From the NCBI GenBank assembly GCA_963576735.1, contig OY755175.1:2186401-2250400 (forward strand): a stretch of 64,000 nucleotides of DNA. Direction: 5' to 3'. Position numbers and translations under genes: made by a program. Origin of the DNA: Bedellia somnulentella (lineage: Eukaryota; Arthropoda; Insecta; Lepidoptera; Bedelliidae). Shown one piece after another: positions 1-9,757 of the stretch (positions within the stretch are counted from its first letter, which is position 1; each line of letters starts with the position of its first letter). The notes under the pieces are model-generated. The model worked only from the letters and a program-made list of their open reading frames with translations, did no database searches and was not told the DNA's origin.

Positions 1-435
1 TGGAGATGGGTCGTGTTTATTTCATTCGTTGTCATACAGCATGTATGGGAGTTTTCAGTCGTCAAACAAGCATACGTGGCCCTTTCAAGAGTGACTAGTT
101 TGGGTGGATTACATTTAATAAATGTGAATTTTAGTAGTATCAAAGCTCAGGAGACAGCAATAGCTGAATATAATCGACTCCGAAGTATATATCGCCCAGA
201 CTTGTCTACCTTAGAAGTAACGAAGCCTCAGAGAAGAAACAGAAGAGATAGAGATAGAGAATGGGTTCTAAGCAAAGCAGTAGCTGACGTCCAAGAAATT
301 GTGGGTCACCTAAAAGTAAAAGAAAGAAATGCATTACAAAAAATAAATGAGATCCCACCAAAAACATTAAATGTAAAAAAATGCCAAGTCTCTCGATGCA
401 GTTTTTCCATCTTAAAAAGTTTTGAGATCTCATAG
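1..435 (+). pseudogene. C-terminal fragment of a Helitron-type Pif1 helicase
   Basis: The frame is open from the first base of the window to a stop at 433-435, so the 5' part lies outside and the true start is not visible. The diagnostic stretch is QAYVALSRVTSLGGLHLI followed by an EYNRLR segment, which matches the last helicase motif of Pif1/RecD-like helicases, where an arginine in the ALSR motif contacts nucleotide. In insects this version is usually the helicase half of Helitron RepHel proteins. The tail after about residue 60 is basic (repeated Arg/Asp) and not conserved. The last ~28 codons lie inside the left arm of a large inverted repeat, so the C-terminus may have been altered by that rearrangement. 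No Rep/HUH domain can be seen. A host Pif1 is less likely because it would be intron-split and lie in unique DNA. Confidence 0.65.
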
Positions 436-1052
436 AAGCCAAGTCCTATTCAAAATATTTCGTAGTTATAAATCAACATTTAGTAATTGTATCAATAGTT
501 TTCTTTATATTATAATTATAGTGACTTGGCAATGAGCACAAATTAAAAGCTGCTTGCTGCCTGGAATTATATGCAAATGTTACTGACGAGACCAGTGATC
601 AGATTATTTGTTATGTGTGAATCATGATGGTCACTACCGACTACATGCTCCAATACAATAATTAAGAATACCTTACGGGCCATCGCTTTATAAAAGTAAA
701 TGAATCGAGAGTGCACTAAGACTGACTGCCGTTGCCGAAATTCGGTTGGGACGACACGGATAAACCAAAAGAAAATTAATTTTGTGATATTAATGTTTAC
801 GCATGCGGTGTGTGTAACTTTCAACTCCTCCAAATACGAGTATGCCGTTTTATTTGTTTCTTCTTGTGCTCATTGCCAAGTCACTATAATTATAATATAA
901 AGAAAACTATTGATACAATTACTAAATGTTGATTTATAACTACGAAATATTTTGAATAGGACTTGGCTTCTATGAGATCTCAAAACTTTTTAAGATGGAA
1001 AAACTGCATCGAGAGACTTGGCATTTTTTACATTTAATGTTTTTGGTGGGAT
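352..1052. repeat. 190 bp near-perfect inverted repeat next to helicase fragment
   Basis: The left arm 352-541 and right arm 864-1052 are reverse complements differing only by one A in a poly-A run (seven against six). The 322 bp spacer (542-863) is not repeated. The octamer GCCAAGTC occurs in both directions inside each arm (383, 438 and inverted 523; mirrored at 875, 960 and 1015). The left arm overlaps the 3' end of the helicase frame, so this is either a terminal inverted duplication of a Helitron-like element or a local inversion. High arm identity implies recent origin or ongoing conversion. Confidence 0.9.
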
Positions 1053-1069
1053 TACTATTTACATAATAC

Positions 1070-1229
1070 TTGCCGTGTAGTGCCGGCTTAGAATGTCGCA
1101 ACCCCTCTCTGGGCAAATAAGGGTATGCGTTTTTTTAAAGTTGTTTCCAAATTGGCTGAGGAGTTTATGTCTCTTAAGCTCTGGTTAGGCCTTTTGTGGA
1201 CTTATTGCCGTGAGCATATCTGTGTATGT
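1070..1229 (+). mobile_element. SINE-A, internally deleted
   Basis: The head GCCGTGTAGTGCCGGC marks subfamily A-I. About 80 bp of the middle are missing and the 3' part is diverged (GTGAGCATATCTGTGTATG). Confidence 0.8.
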
Positions 1230-1339
1230 ATACATAAATGCAATGGCAAATCACGCCGGATTTGCATCCGCCCAATTACAATGTTTCAAATTCGATGACT
1301 AAGAAAAACTCCTTTCAATACACGGAATAAAAAAAAAAA

Positions 1340-1531
1340 CTGTCACATGACTAAGTACAACTCAGCCATGTGGGTTTCCTCACGATGTTTTCCCTCACCG
1401 TTAACAACCATGATAAATTAACCACACATATGTCTTTAGAAAAGACAAATTGGTGTAGGCCCGACCCAGGATTTGAACACTAGTCGCTTGCACGATAACC
1501 GAGTGTTCTACCCACTGGGCTATCACGGTTG
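1340..1531 (-). mobile_element. SINE-B, 3'-truncated
   Basis: On the - strand the tRNA-like head reads GTGATAGCCCAGTGGGTAGA (A box) and TTCAAATCCTGGGTC (B box), then the usual body. It stops after the CATGTGACAG segment, so the (TTATG)n tail is absent. Confidence 0.85.
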
Positions 1532-1633
1532 TCATGATGTCTTATCATTGTCATGATGATGATGATATCGGTATTCATGATGTCTTGCTCCAATATTGGA
1601 TTATTTCCAAGGTGGTATATAATAAACATGGAC

Positions 1634-1773
1634 AAGGGCAAGCACGAGCGCTATTTTATCGACACGATAACGGTTAGAATGAGATGGCAGTATACGATAC
1701 TAATTAAGTGCGTAAGAGATGGCTGCTTTATCCCACGCGATAACTAGTTTAAACACCGCTCGTACTAGCCGGG
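1634..1773 (-). mobile_element. MITE-D, 140 bp
   Basis: Terminal inverted repeats resemble CCCGGCTAGCACGAGCG; the left end here is diverged (GGGCAAGCACGAGCG). It matches, in opposite orientation, the copy at 8490-8629 over its whole length, including the internal GAGATGGCAGTATACGATAC block. No coding capacity. Confidence 0.8.
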
Positions 1774-2050
1774 CAGTTGTTAGTACCCATCTGATTTGTA
1801 TACATTCAATTAGGTTTAGCTTTTGAACGTGGTAAGTTAATTAAATAATAAAATATTTTAGCATAAATATCGCTGAAAAATAGTTACTGTATTTTTTTAT
1901 TTCGTTCTGATAACCGATACTTAATCATTCACTTTATGAAATTTAGTTATATAATAGTCAGGTTTACTTGGCTGTATATATAGATAAAGCTGCGGATCCC
2001 TCCATGCGTGACTCATACTTCATAGTTTTTTTATATTTGATTGAGATAAA

Positions 2051-2122
2051 CATACATACATATACTCACGGCTATAAATCCCTAGAAGGGGTAGCCAGAG
2101 CTAAGGAATTAGAAATTCTTCA
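2051..2122 (-). mobile_element. SINE-A 3' fragment, head-to-head with next copy
   Basis: It begins with the reversed tail CATACATACATATACTCACG and stops after about 70 bp, directly against the head of the + strand copy at 2123. The two therefore form a local inverted pair sharing the last ~70 bp. Confidence 0.9.
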
Positions 2123-2371
2123 GCCGTGTAGTGCCGGCTTAGAATGTCGCTATCCCTTTCTACCCACGGGTGTCGTAAAAGGCGACTAAGGGTATTGGGA
2201 CTTTTTATTGGATTTTTGGGCGATGCGGTTGGAGTCCCATCACCAAAAACCTTTATTTTACCGCCTTTTCCCCACTCAACTTCCAAAAGTGGCTGAGGAA
2301 TTTATAATTCCTTGGCTCTGGCTACCCCTTCTTGGGAATTATAGCCGTGAGTATATGTATGTATGTAAGTA
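2123..2371 (+). mobile_element. SINE-A, full length, subfamily A-I
   Basis: Complete from GCCGTGTAGTGCCGGC to GTGAGTATATGTATGTATG. Just before the 3' module, GGAATTTATAATTCC can form a small hairpin, as in most copies. Confidence 0.95.
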
Positions 2372-2691
2372 GTAAATACAAATCAATGTGTACCAACTCA
2401 AAAAAATATATATTTGCATACATATTACTGCTTTAATACACACAAGCTTTTGAAGACTGCCCAAATAGGATAAAACTACCCAAATTATGTTATCCACCAA
2501 AATCATTATTAGCATCCCACATTAAGTTGAATAACAAGCAGTGTTGCTCAGAAGAGAAGTAACATTTGCATTGCGTTGCGGAAAGTGTTAAGTATTTTCC
2601 TAATGGGTTTTAACAGCAACAATACTAATGTAAAAAGATGTTTCATTGCTTCTCTATTCACAGTATTATTTATTCATCATATTTTCATATT

Positions 2692-2940
2692 TGCTGTTTA
2701 GTGTCGGCTTAGAATAGCACTACCCCATTTCTTCCGGTGGGTGTACGTAAGAGGCGACTAACGGTATTGGGGCTTTTAAGGGATTGTTGGGCGATGCGGT
2801 TGGAGACCCATCACCAACAACCTTTATTTTCACCTTCTTTTCCCCACTCAACTTTCCAAAAGTGGCTGTTCTATCTCTTTAGCTCTGGCTACCCCTTCTA
2901 GGGATTTACAGCCGTGAGTATATGTATGTATATATGTATT
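2692..2940 (+). mobile_element. SINE-A, full length, subfamily A-II
   Basis: The head is GCTGTTTAGTGTCGGC with CACTACCCCATTTCTTCCGG. A short deletion removes most of the GAGGAATTTCTAATTCC hairpin (GTGGCTGTTCTATCTC). The tail is TATGTATGTATATATG. Confidence 0.93.
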
Positions 2941-3372
2941 TTCAAGGGTTGCTTGTCAAAGCAAACGAAAACATAAAGATCGCGACAAAAGTTTCATATG
3001 ACAGATTATAAAAAAAATACGTGAAAGACATTAAAACAGTAAGCAATTAAAAATTCAGCAATGAAACAATTAAATTGTATAAAACGGAGGCGATGCAGTC
3101 ATTCTTTTTCGAAAGGTATTCGTACTGAAAAGTTATCTTATCCAACTAACTAGCACGTTATATATTAAGCTGTATAAGTAGGTATATTGGTTATATTTAT
3201 ACGGAAATTGGACTCAAACTAAGTTAGCCCGAGGAAAATAACAATCTTGACTTATGAAAATATTATTTATTTGCTGCCTAAGGGCACAACAATAGCAAAA
3301 TATACAATAAAAACCAATGAATGTAATTATTAAAAGTCGCTGAACCATGTTATAAAAAATAGTAAAACAAAT
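2941..3372. other. AT-rich intergenic stretch
   Basis: No repeat family, RNA gene or credible frame recognised. Only short poly-A/T runs and fragments below 40 codons. Confidence 0.5.
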
Positions 3373-3617
3373 TGCCGTGTAGTGTCGGCTTAGAATAACA
3401 CTACCCCTTTCTACCCGTGGGTGATCGTAAGAGGCGACTAAGGGTATAGGGGCTTTTTAAGTGGTTTTTGGGCGATGCGGTTGGAGACCCGTAACCAAAA
3501 ACATTTATTATTACCATCTTCTCCCCTATCAACTTCCAAAAGTGGCTGAGGAATTTCTCATTCCAAAGCTCTGGCTACCCCGTTCAGGGATTTATAGCCG
3601 TGAGTATTATGTATGTA
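3373..3617 (+). mobile_element. SINE-A, full length, subfamily A-III
   Basis: Diagnostic blocks are AACACTACCCC, AAGTGGTTTTTGG and CCTATCAACTTCC. The tail is short (GTATTATGTATGT). Confidence 0.93.
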
Positions 3618-3700
3618 AAATGCCTTAATAATGCACGGTACATATAAACTGTTACACTTATAAAGTCTCAAATGAGATCTATATAAATATATAGACCTCG

Positions 3701-3850
3701 GGTCCGAAGTGAGAAGACTAAAAGAGCATGTATTAGAGGAATAATTAATTTAAGGGAAGCAAGAGAGATTTGTTAAAATCGGTAAGTGACGACTGATAGT
3801 CTCTGCCTACCCCAATGGGAATAATGGGCGTGAGTATATAAGTAAGTAAG
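3701..3850 (+). mobile_element. RTE-like LINE 3' end fragment
   Basis: Matches the other RTE ends (GGTCCGAAGTGAGAAGACTAA, TAGTCTCTGCCTACCCC, GGGCGTGAGTATATAAG). The reading frame is destroyed by indels. The terminal module CTGCCTACCCCAATGGGA is the RTE version of the 3' module seen in SINE-A. Confidence 0.75.
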
Positions 3851-4111
3851 TGAGAGATCTATAGATGAGATCTCTATTTCGTCAACACTCTCATTAAAAT
3901 TTTATTTTACTTTTAAAACAAAACGCTTAGTGAATGCTATTTGCAGCTTTAGCCTTTTGAATGTTTTCCTGAAAGTAAACATGCAATTAGTTTTTATTAT
4001 TATGTCTGTTTCACGAATCTAGTTTTTTACTACTATTTAACCGTTATGTTTTTTGCTTGCTTTGTTTTGGTTTCTATACAGGTCTTGGATTAGTAAGGTA
4101 TTCAACATACA

Positions 4112-5411
4112 TACGTGGGACACTCACACAAATTTTGCGAAAATAAAAAAAATATTCTATGGGTAAAAATGTTTTTATTAAATCTTTTCAAAGTACTCTC
4201 CACCAGCATCTATACAAAGTTTCATACGTCTAAACCAGTTTTCGAAACACTTTTTCCAGTCCGCCGCAGACACCTCATTTACAGCCCGCTGAAACGCTGA
4301 CAGCGCATCTTCCGGCGATGAAAATTGTATCCCTTTAAGTTGATGTTTTTATTTTACGGAATAAAAATAAGTCACACGGTGCCAGGTCAGGGCTGTAAGG
4401 AGGGTGACCCAAGATTTTGACCGGCGTGCTGTTCAGGAAGTCCGTCGTTTTGAGCGCGGTGTGAGCGGGCGCGTTGTCGTGGTGAAGCAGTAGCCCGCGG
4501 AGCCCTGTGTTTGGTCGATTGTTGCTCACAACTGAGAAAACTACTGGCAAGCATTTAGTAGTATACCAGTCTGTGTTAATACTTCTTTGATCTTGTAAAG
4601 GAATTGACACCAAATAGCAATATTGAAAAAACTTGCGATCAAAATCTTCCCACCGCTTCTAGATCTCTTCACTTTGGTAGGGGTCGCTTCGTTTTGAAAT
4701 ACCCAAACCGTCGACTGGCGCTTCGTTTCTGGATCGTATTGATAAATCCAGGACTCATCACCTGTAACGATGTCGTAAACACGCCGAGACGAGCCAGCAT
4801 CAAATTTATTAATCATATCACGACACCATTCCACCCGGGCCTGTTTCTGTACCTCGGTGAGGTTGTGTGGCACCCAGCGTGAAACTATCCTCCTCACGTG
4901 AAGATGTCCGTGTAAAATCTCATGAACGCTTCCCGATCCAATCTGCATAATGTGTTGAATCTCTAGATACGTTATTCGCCTATTGTCATGAATTAAATTT
5001 TTCACTTCCACCACGTTTTCATCCGTAACAGCCGTTAGAGGGCGACCACTTCTTTCTTCATCCCGCAAAGTTAATCGAGCACGCTTGAATTCGTTATATC
5101 AACGATACACGGTTGCCTTGGAAGGCCCTTCATCCATAAACGCAATTTGAAGTCTATTGTATGATTCGTCTGGTTTTAAGCGACATTTGAAATCGTAAAA
5201 AATCATAGCGCGAAAACGTTCCCGGCTCAGATTCATTTTTCAGTAAGACACGACAATTTAAAATAGCTCGTAAAAAATAAAGAGGGAAATTTTAAAATTG
5301 GAACGTACCTTTTTATATTTATAATGACTCATATTTTCAGTATACATTACAACCGGCCAGTGTTTCATACATTAAAACCTTTTTTCGCAATACTTTCTGA
5401 GTGGCCTGGTA
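4112..5411 (-). mobile_element. Degraded mariner element, ~1.3 kb
   Basis: The ends are imperfect inverted repeats of about 30 bp: TACGTGGGACACTCACACAA at the left against TACCAGGCCACTCAGAAAG read inward from the right, both followed by a TTGCGAAAA block. TA dinucleotides flank both ends. The left flank ends in CAACATACA and the right flank continues CATACATATACTCACGG, so the element landed in the TACA/TATG tail of the SINE-A now at 5412-5626. The length is normal for mariner, but the transposase is broken. Confidence 0.88.
4178..5236 (-). pseudogene. Mariner transposase pseudogene
   Basis: The probable start is the ATG at 5234-5236 (MNLSRERFRAMIFYDF) and the stop is at 4178-4180 after GEYFEKI. 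The paired-like DNA-binding N-terminus is interrupted by TGA (5099-5101) where family members have a conserved Trp after TVYR. The frame then resumes through GRPLT, WVPHNL and TGDESWIY (first catalytic Asp). A frameshift lies near 4.60 kb; HHDNAPAH (second Asp) and YSPDLAPCDLF (third Asp) are in another frame, with a further shift near 4.33 kb. All three DD34D aspartates remain as codons, so decay is by at least one nonsense change and two frameshifts rather than loss of the triad. Confidence 0.9.
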
Positions 5412-5626
5412 CATACATATACTCACGGCTGTAAATCCCTAGAAGGAGTAGCCAGAGCTAAGGAATTAGAAATTCCTCAGCCACTTTTGGAAATGTGAGT
5501 GGGGAAAAGATGTTAAAAATTAAGGTTTTTGGTGATGGGTAAAAGCCTCAATACCGTTAGTCGCCTCTTACGTACACCCGCCGGAAGAAATGGGGTAGTG
5601 CTATTCTAAGCCGACACTACACAGCA
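5412..5626 (-). mobile_element. SINE-A, subfamily A-II, internal deletion
   Basis: Reads on the - strand from GCTGTGTAGTGTCGGC at 5626. About 25 bp around the GGGCGATGCGGTTGG block are missing. Its tail hosts the mariner at 4112-5411. Confidence 0.93.
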
Positions 5627-5860
5627 AGGTATTCAAATTAACAAAAAATCTTACTTAGACTTTTTATTTACAATCTTTACACGCCCATGTTTTTTTGTGG
5701 GGTTCGTCACTTTATACGATCCTGGATAACTTGATAAGTTTCATTAAACTAAACATAAACGACGTCCGTGGTCGAGTGGTAGGTGACTAGCATCTCGGTC
5801 CGGTTGCGGGTTCGATCCTGGCTGAGAGCAACATTTATGTGATGAGTATAAATAATGATT

Positions 5861-6043
5861 CATAAATAAAAGATGTTATTAAAGGAAAGAAAAATTTCAA
5901 CACTGGCGGGGTTCGAACCCGCGACCTTCGGGTATACGCCCCCGTCGCTCCGCCAGTGTCGAAATTTTTCTTTCCTTTAATAACATCTTTTATTTATGAG
6001 TAATAATCCCCACATGAGGAATTCATGTCAAAAAACATTAAAT
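5861..6043. mobile_element. Repeat F copy folded into a 47 bp hairpin
   Basis: The arms 5862-5908 and 5951-5997 are reverse complements with one mismatch. The 42 nt loop holds the inverted tRNA-like core (GGGGTTCGAACCCGCGACC). It is bounded by a perfect 14 bp target duplication, TATAAATAATGATT, at 5847-5860 and 6044-6057, so it arrived as one insertion. Confidence 0.85.
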
Positions 6044-6061
6044 TATAAATAATGATTGTTT

Positions 6062-6238
6062 ACATACATACATACATATTCTCACGCCGTTAGTTCCCTT
6101 TGGGGTAGGCAGACTTTGACTTTTTACGCCACTTTGTACGATCCTGGAAAACCTCTCTAGCTTCATTCACATCCATCAATCTTTTCATACATGCTCTTTT
6201 ATTCTTCGTACTACGGACACCTGCCTTTTTGAGTTGCC
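6062..6238 (-). mobile_element. RTE-like LINE 3' end, 5'-truncated
   Basis: Opens with the reversed tail (TACATACATACATATTCTCACG) and runs through the GTACGATCCTGG and CATGCTCTTTTATTC blocks. It is flanked by a perfect 11 bp duplication AATGATTGTTT (6051-6061 and 6239-6249). It inserted next to the repeat F copy, inside SINE-C. Confidence 0.88.
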
Positions 6239-6500
6239 AATGATTGTTTCTTAGTCTTGAAAGTTATTTACATGTGTATTACCCACAATGCAAACTTATC
6301 TTAGTTAGAGGCTAGTAATTTATTTATTTAATTCATTTTTTTTCATACACGCCATTTTAATCTTTAGTTTAGGGCGCCTGTTTTTGAAGTAAATTTTCTA
6401 ATCGATTTTAATATACTATCCGTAGTCGACCCATATTGATATCGACATCAACACTGGCTCTATATGCCCCATTCACCAATTTTATCAATATTCCTTGTAT

Positions 6501-6874
6501 CATAACATAACATAAACATAACATAAACGTTCACGCCGAATATCCCCGAAGGGGTTGGCAGAGGTACTAATACTTCTGAACATCACGTGACTTAGTCACC
6601 CGGTGTTCAGAGTACCCACGTTTTGCATGGAGAGTGTACTCACGTGATAGGGGGCAGGCCTATCGCCGTTTTGTACGAATACACTGTCACATGACTAAGT
6701 ACAACTCAGCCATGTGGGTTTCCTCACGATGTTTTCCCTCACCGTTAACAACCATGATAAATTAACCACACATATGTCTTTAGAAAAGATAAATTGGTGT
6801 AGAGCCGACCCGGGATTTGAACACTAGTCGCTTGCACGTTAACCGGTGTTCTACCCATTGAGCTATCACGTCGT
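6501..6874 (-). mobile_element. SINE-B, full length
   Basis: Runs from the reversed (CATAA)n tail to the tRNA-like head (GTGATAGCTCAATGGGTAG). Likely 7 bp duplication CTTGTAT at 6494-6500 and 6875-6881. The 3' module reads CCCCTTCGGGGATATTCGGC on its own strand. Confidence 0.93.
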
Positions 6875-6881
6875 CTTGTAT

Positions 6882-7490
6882 TATCTTTGTTACAATATCA
6901 TTTGTCGTACTGCACCTTTAGCAAGTAGCTAAGGAATTTTTCATTGTGTGGCCCTAGCTATCTCTTTTTGATATTTAAACCGTGAGTAGAGGAAGGTAGA
7001 TAATACAAACTGCAATATGCCATACTAAGCAATAAATAAGGATCAAGGAATAGAAAGATCTAGATTGAATCCAATCCAAGTAGTAAAAACTTTAACGACT
7101 ATTACTTTGTGGGTTAAACGATTTAACCGGCTAATAGATCAGGAACCCGATAGAATTGAACTGAAAACGATTTAGCTATTTAATGAGTTTTTTATAGCTT
7201 TCTTTTACGGCTAATTGCTTAAATTAGAAAAGTTATTGTATTATAAATACGCGCAAACATACATTTAAGATTTAAACTATATTGGATTCCATGAATGAGG
7301 GATTGTATTCATAAATTTGTTCCTTAAATTGTATTTAATGTAAACAAAAAAGAGGAAAAATAACACTTTTGGTAATCGCCTAGAATCAAACACAAACATA
7401 CATAAACTCACGGCATGATTTTATTTTCGTTGCGGTAGACAGGAATCATGATATCCACTAATACTTCGAAACTTATATCGTAAGTATAAT
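6882..7490. other. AT-rich intergenic stretch
   Basis: A weak SINE-A-like 3' trace (AGCTAAGGAATTTTTCATTG...GTGAG) is visible at about 6929-6996; the rest shows no recognised feature. Confidence 0.4.
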
Positions 7491-8382
7491 GTATATGTCG
7501 TAGGATGATTTGATGTTTAGGTTTTTTGCAAAAAACCTAGGAATTTTGCATAAATCCGGTTAATTAGACAACGGTTATAATACTTTCTAATCTTACTAGG
7601 TTTTTTGCAAAAAAACTAGTTGGTTTAGTATGACTCCGAAACGAAATGTCAGTTTTAATAAATACTGTACACTAATTGGTCGATTGCAGTGTCCCACAAA
7701 CACGTCATCTCTGATTAGTTGTTAATTAAGACGTACTTACTTCATTATTCCTAGCTACATTTAATTTGATTGTTATTTTAATTTTAGTTACAATAAATTC
7801 CTAAGTATAAAAATAGTTTGTCATTTCCCTTTATAACTCTAGCTATAATACCTCAATACTACAATTTAAAACGTACTTACTTTATTGTTCCTACCTATAT
7901 TGAAGACGTCCATGGCCGAGTGGATAGGTGACTAGCTTTTCGGTCTGGAGGTTGCGGGTTTGATCCCCGCTGAGAGCAAGTATTATATTATATTAAATAT
8001 ATCGCTGAGTTATAGTATCCCATAATACAAGTGTTACTTAGTTATGTCCGAACGTGATTGTAATTTTACTCCAACAAAAGAGTAACAAAAATATATTTAA
8101 TTCCTAGTATCAAATAAGTATTGTCATTTCTTACCCTTTATAACTCTAGCTATAATATCTCAATACCACAATGACGAATCAATCAGAATAAGTGTAGGCG
8201 AGCAATCAGAAATCAGCCAATCAGCATTAAAGAAGTACAATCTTACTAAACCAACTGTTTTTTTTTTGCAAAAAACCTAGTAAGATTAGAAAATATAACT
8301 GTTGTCTAATTATCCGGATTTTTGCAAAATCCCTAGGTTTTTTGCAAAAAACCTAAACATCAAATCATCCTACGACATATAC
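7491..8382. mobile_element. Fold-back (long-TIR) element, ~890 bp
   Basis: Terminal inverted repeats of roughly 140 bp: 7491-7630 pairs with 8250-8382, both starting GTATATGTCGTAGGATG inward. Each arm contains the palindrome AGGTTTTTTGCAAAAAACCT and a second TTTTTTGCAAAAAA block. The interior holds two tandem ~142 bp units (from ~7727 and ~7869) sharing CGTACTTACTT and CTTTATAACTCTAGCTATAAT. The second unit is split by the SINE-C at 7905. No transposase frame, so non-autonomous. Confidence 0.88.
7905..8045 (+). mobile_element. SINE-C
   Basis: A box TGGCCGAGTGGATAGG and B box GCGGGTTTGATCCCCGC, then GAGAGCAAG, with a short body ending near the TATCCCATAATACAAGTG block. It lies inside the second internal unit of the fold-back element, so it is the younger insertion. 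Confidence 0.85.
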
Positions 8383-8445
8383 AACTATGTAAGTAAATCA
8401 TAGCAAACTTCTCTTGTTATTATTTTTATATGCCATTAAATTAAT

Positions 8446-8684
8446 AACCGTGATAGCTTCATGGGTAGAACGCTACATCTGAACACCAGCCCGGCTAGCA
8501 CGAGCGGTGTTTAAACTAGTTATCGCGTGGGATAAAGCAGCCATCTCATACGCACTTACTTAGTATCGTATACTGCCATCTCATTCTTACCGTTATCGTG
8601 TCGATATAATAGCGCTCGTGCTAGCCGGGCAGGTGACAATGTCACGTGATGTTTAGAAGTATTAGTGCCTCTGTGTGTGAACGA
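8446..8684 (+). mobile_element. SINE-B, deleted and split by MITE-D
   Basis: The head ACCGTGATAGCTTCATGGG joins directly to the 3' part (CTGAACACCAG), so the middle was lost first. MITE-D then inserted at CAG, and the 3' part resumes GGTGACAATGTCACGTGATG. Confidence 0.8.
8490..8629 (+). mobile_element. MITE-D, 140 bp, clean ends
   Basis: Ends are CCCGGCTAGCACGAGCG and its reverse complement. The surrounding SINE-B allows the empty site to be read: CAG is present once in other copies and on both sides here (8487-8489, 8630-8632), giving a 3 bp target duplication. No coding potential. The superfamily is uncertain; a 3 bp duplication fits CACTA/Chapaev or Harbinger-like enzymes. Confidence 0.88.
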
Positions 8685-8782
8685 CGAAGAACGACGTAGA
8701 AAATTTGAGTCTTTTTGTATGGCTAGTTAGGAGAATCTATTTAAATAATGAGCAATGAATTTCGAAGTCAACTGCCGGTTTA

Positions 8783-9033
8783 GGGCCGGCGCTGACTGCC
8801 GGCATGGCATGGCAAAGGATTTCGGTAAGATATAGCCATTTTTAATCTTATCACCATGAGTATAGAATTCATTTTACTTTATTTTGACACAACGATGCCG
8901 AGGGAGGGCGCGGTAGGACAGAACGTCGGCATCGTTGTGTAAAATGAATTCTATACTCATGGTAATAAGATTAAAAATGGCTATATCTTACCGAAATCCT
9001 TTGCCATGCCATGCCGGCAGTCAGCGCCGGCCC
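8783..9033. repeat. Near-perfect 95 bp hairpin, possible MITE
   Basis: Arms 8783-8877 and 8939-9033 are reverse complements with a single mismatch. Inside, ACACAACGATGCCG (8887-8900) pairs perfectly with 8927-8940, so the transcript would be one rod with a small bulge and a ~26 nt loop. TTA occurs on both sides (8780-8782, 9034-9036) and the termini start GGGCCGGC, which fits a Harbinger-type MITE. A hairpin RNA precursor is the alternative. Confidence 0.88.
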
Positions 9034-9093
9034 TTACAGTCATTCACATACGATAAATTTATTGAATACAAGTATATTTACAAAAAAAAAACA

Positions 9094-9337
9094 GACATAC
9101 ATATACTCACGGCTATAAATCCCTAGAAGGGGTAGCCAGAGCTAAGGAATTAGAAATTCCTCAACCACGTTTGGAGGTTGCGTAAGGAAAAAGATGGTAA
9201 AATAAAGGTTGTTGGTGGTGGGTTTCCAACCTCATCGCCCAAAAATCCCTTAAAAGCCCCAATACCGTTAGTCGCCTCTTACGTACACCCACCGGAAGAA
9301 ATGGGGTAGTGCTATTCTAAGCCGACACTACACAGCA
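9094..9337 (-). mobile_element. SINE-A, full length, subfamily A-II
   Basis: All blocks are present from GCTGTGTAGTGTCGGC to GTGAGTATATGTATG. The GGGCGATGAGG block carries a C-to-A change on the sense strand. Confidence 0.95.
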
Positions 9338-9757
9338 AAAAAAACGTATTTTTATAAGGCTTTTCTTCATAAATGCAGTGTTATATTGGTTCTTTCCTTT
9401 CCCAATAAAAGCCTACAAATTAGTACTATATGACTGAGAGATGTAATCGTTGAAACATTACCAACGTTTTTACCTCTATTCTATCTATTCCCTTAACTTT
9501 CAAAAGTGACTCAGAATGGTACTGAAAGTTTCGTTTAAAAATAATGATTTATTGCTGTTATTTATTTAATATTATTGATATTGGGTCACCTGGTTGCACT
9601 CTAATAAATATATTTAGCAAGGTTGTAACATCTAGGTATTATTATTTATTCATTCTAAAGTTGGCTCAGTTTATTGGATTAGGGTCGTAAGTGATTATTG
9701 AAATATTATGTGACATATCCAAAGTCTTCTTTTTGCATCAACTGATTTATCAAAAAA
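9338..9757. other. AT-rich intergenic stretch
   Basis: No family or frame recognised. Confidence 0.5.

Larger units (their letters stand above)
5761..6290 (+). mobile_element. SINE-C interrupted by two later insertions
   Basis: The head GACGTCCGTGGTCGAGTGG (A box) and GCGGGTTCGATCC (B box) is tRNA-like, resembling a class II (Leu/Ser-type) tRNA. Its body continues GAGCAACATTTATGTGATGAG to 5860, is split by repeat F (5861-6043) and an RTE end (6062-6238), and resumes TTAGTCTTGAAAGTTATTTA at 6250. The intact copy at 50691 shows the unbroken order. Confidence 0.85.

Noticed and set aside
1543..1566. GATGAT microsatellite as a regulatory site
   Set aside because: A short simple repeat with no further context.
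6500..6530. CRISPR-like regular repeats (CATAA units, TACA units)
   Set aside because: These are SINE tails in a eukaryotic genome; unit length is 4-5 bp with no spacers.
8783..9033. Rho-independent terminator or origin-like palindrome
   Set aside because: The region is eukaryotic, and the stem is far too long; MITE or hairpin-RNA explanations fit better.
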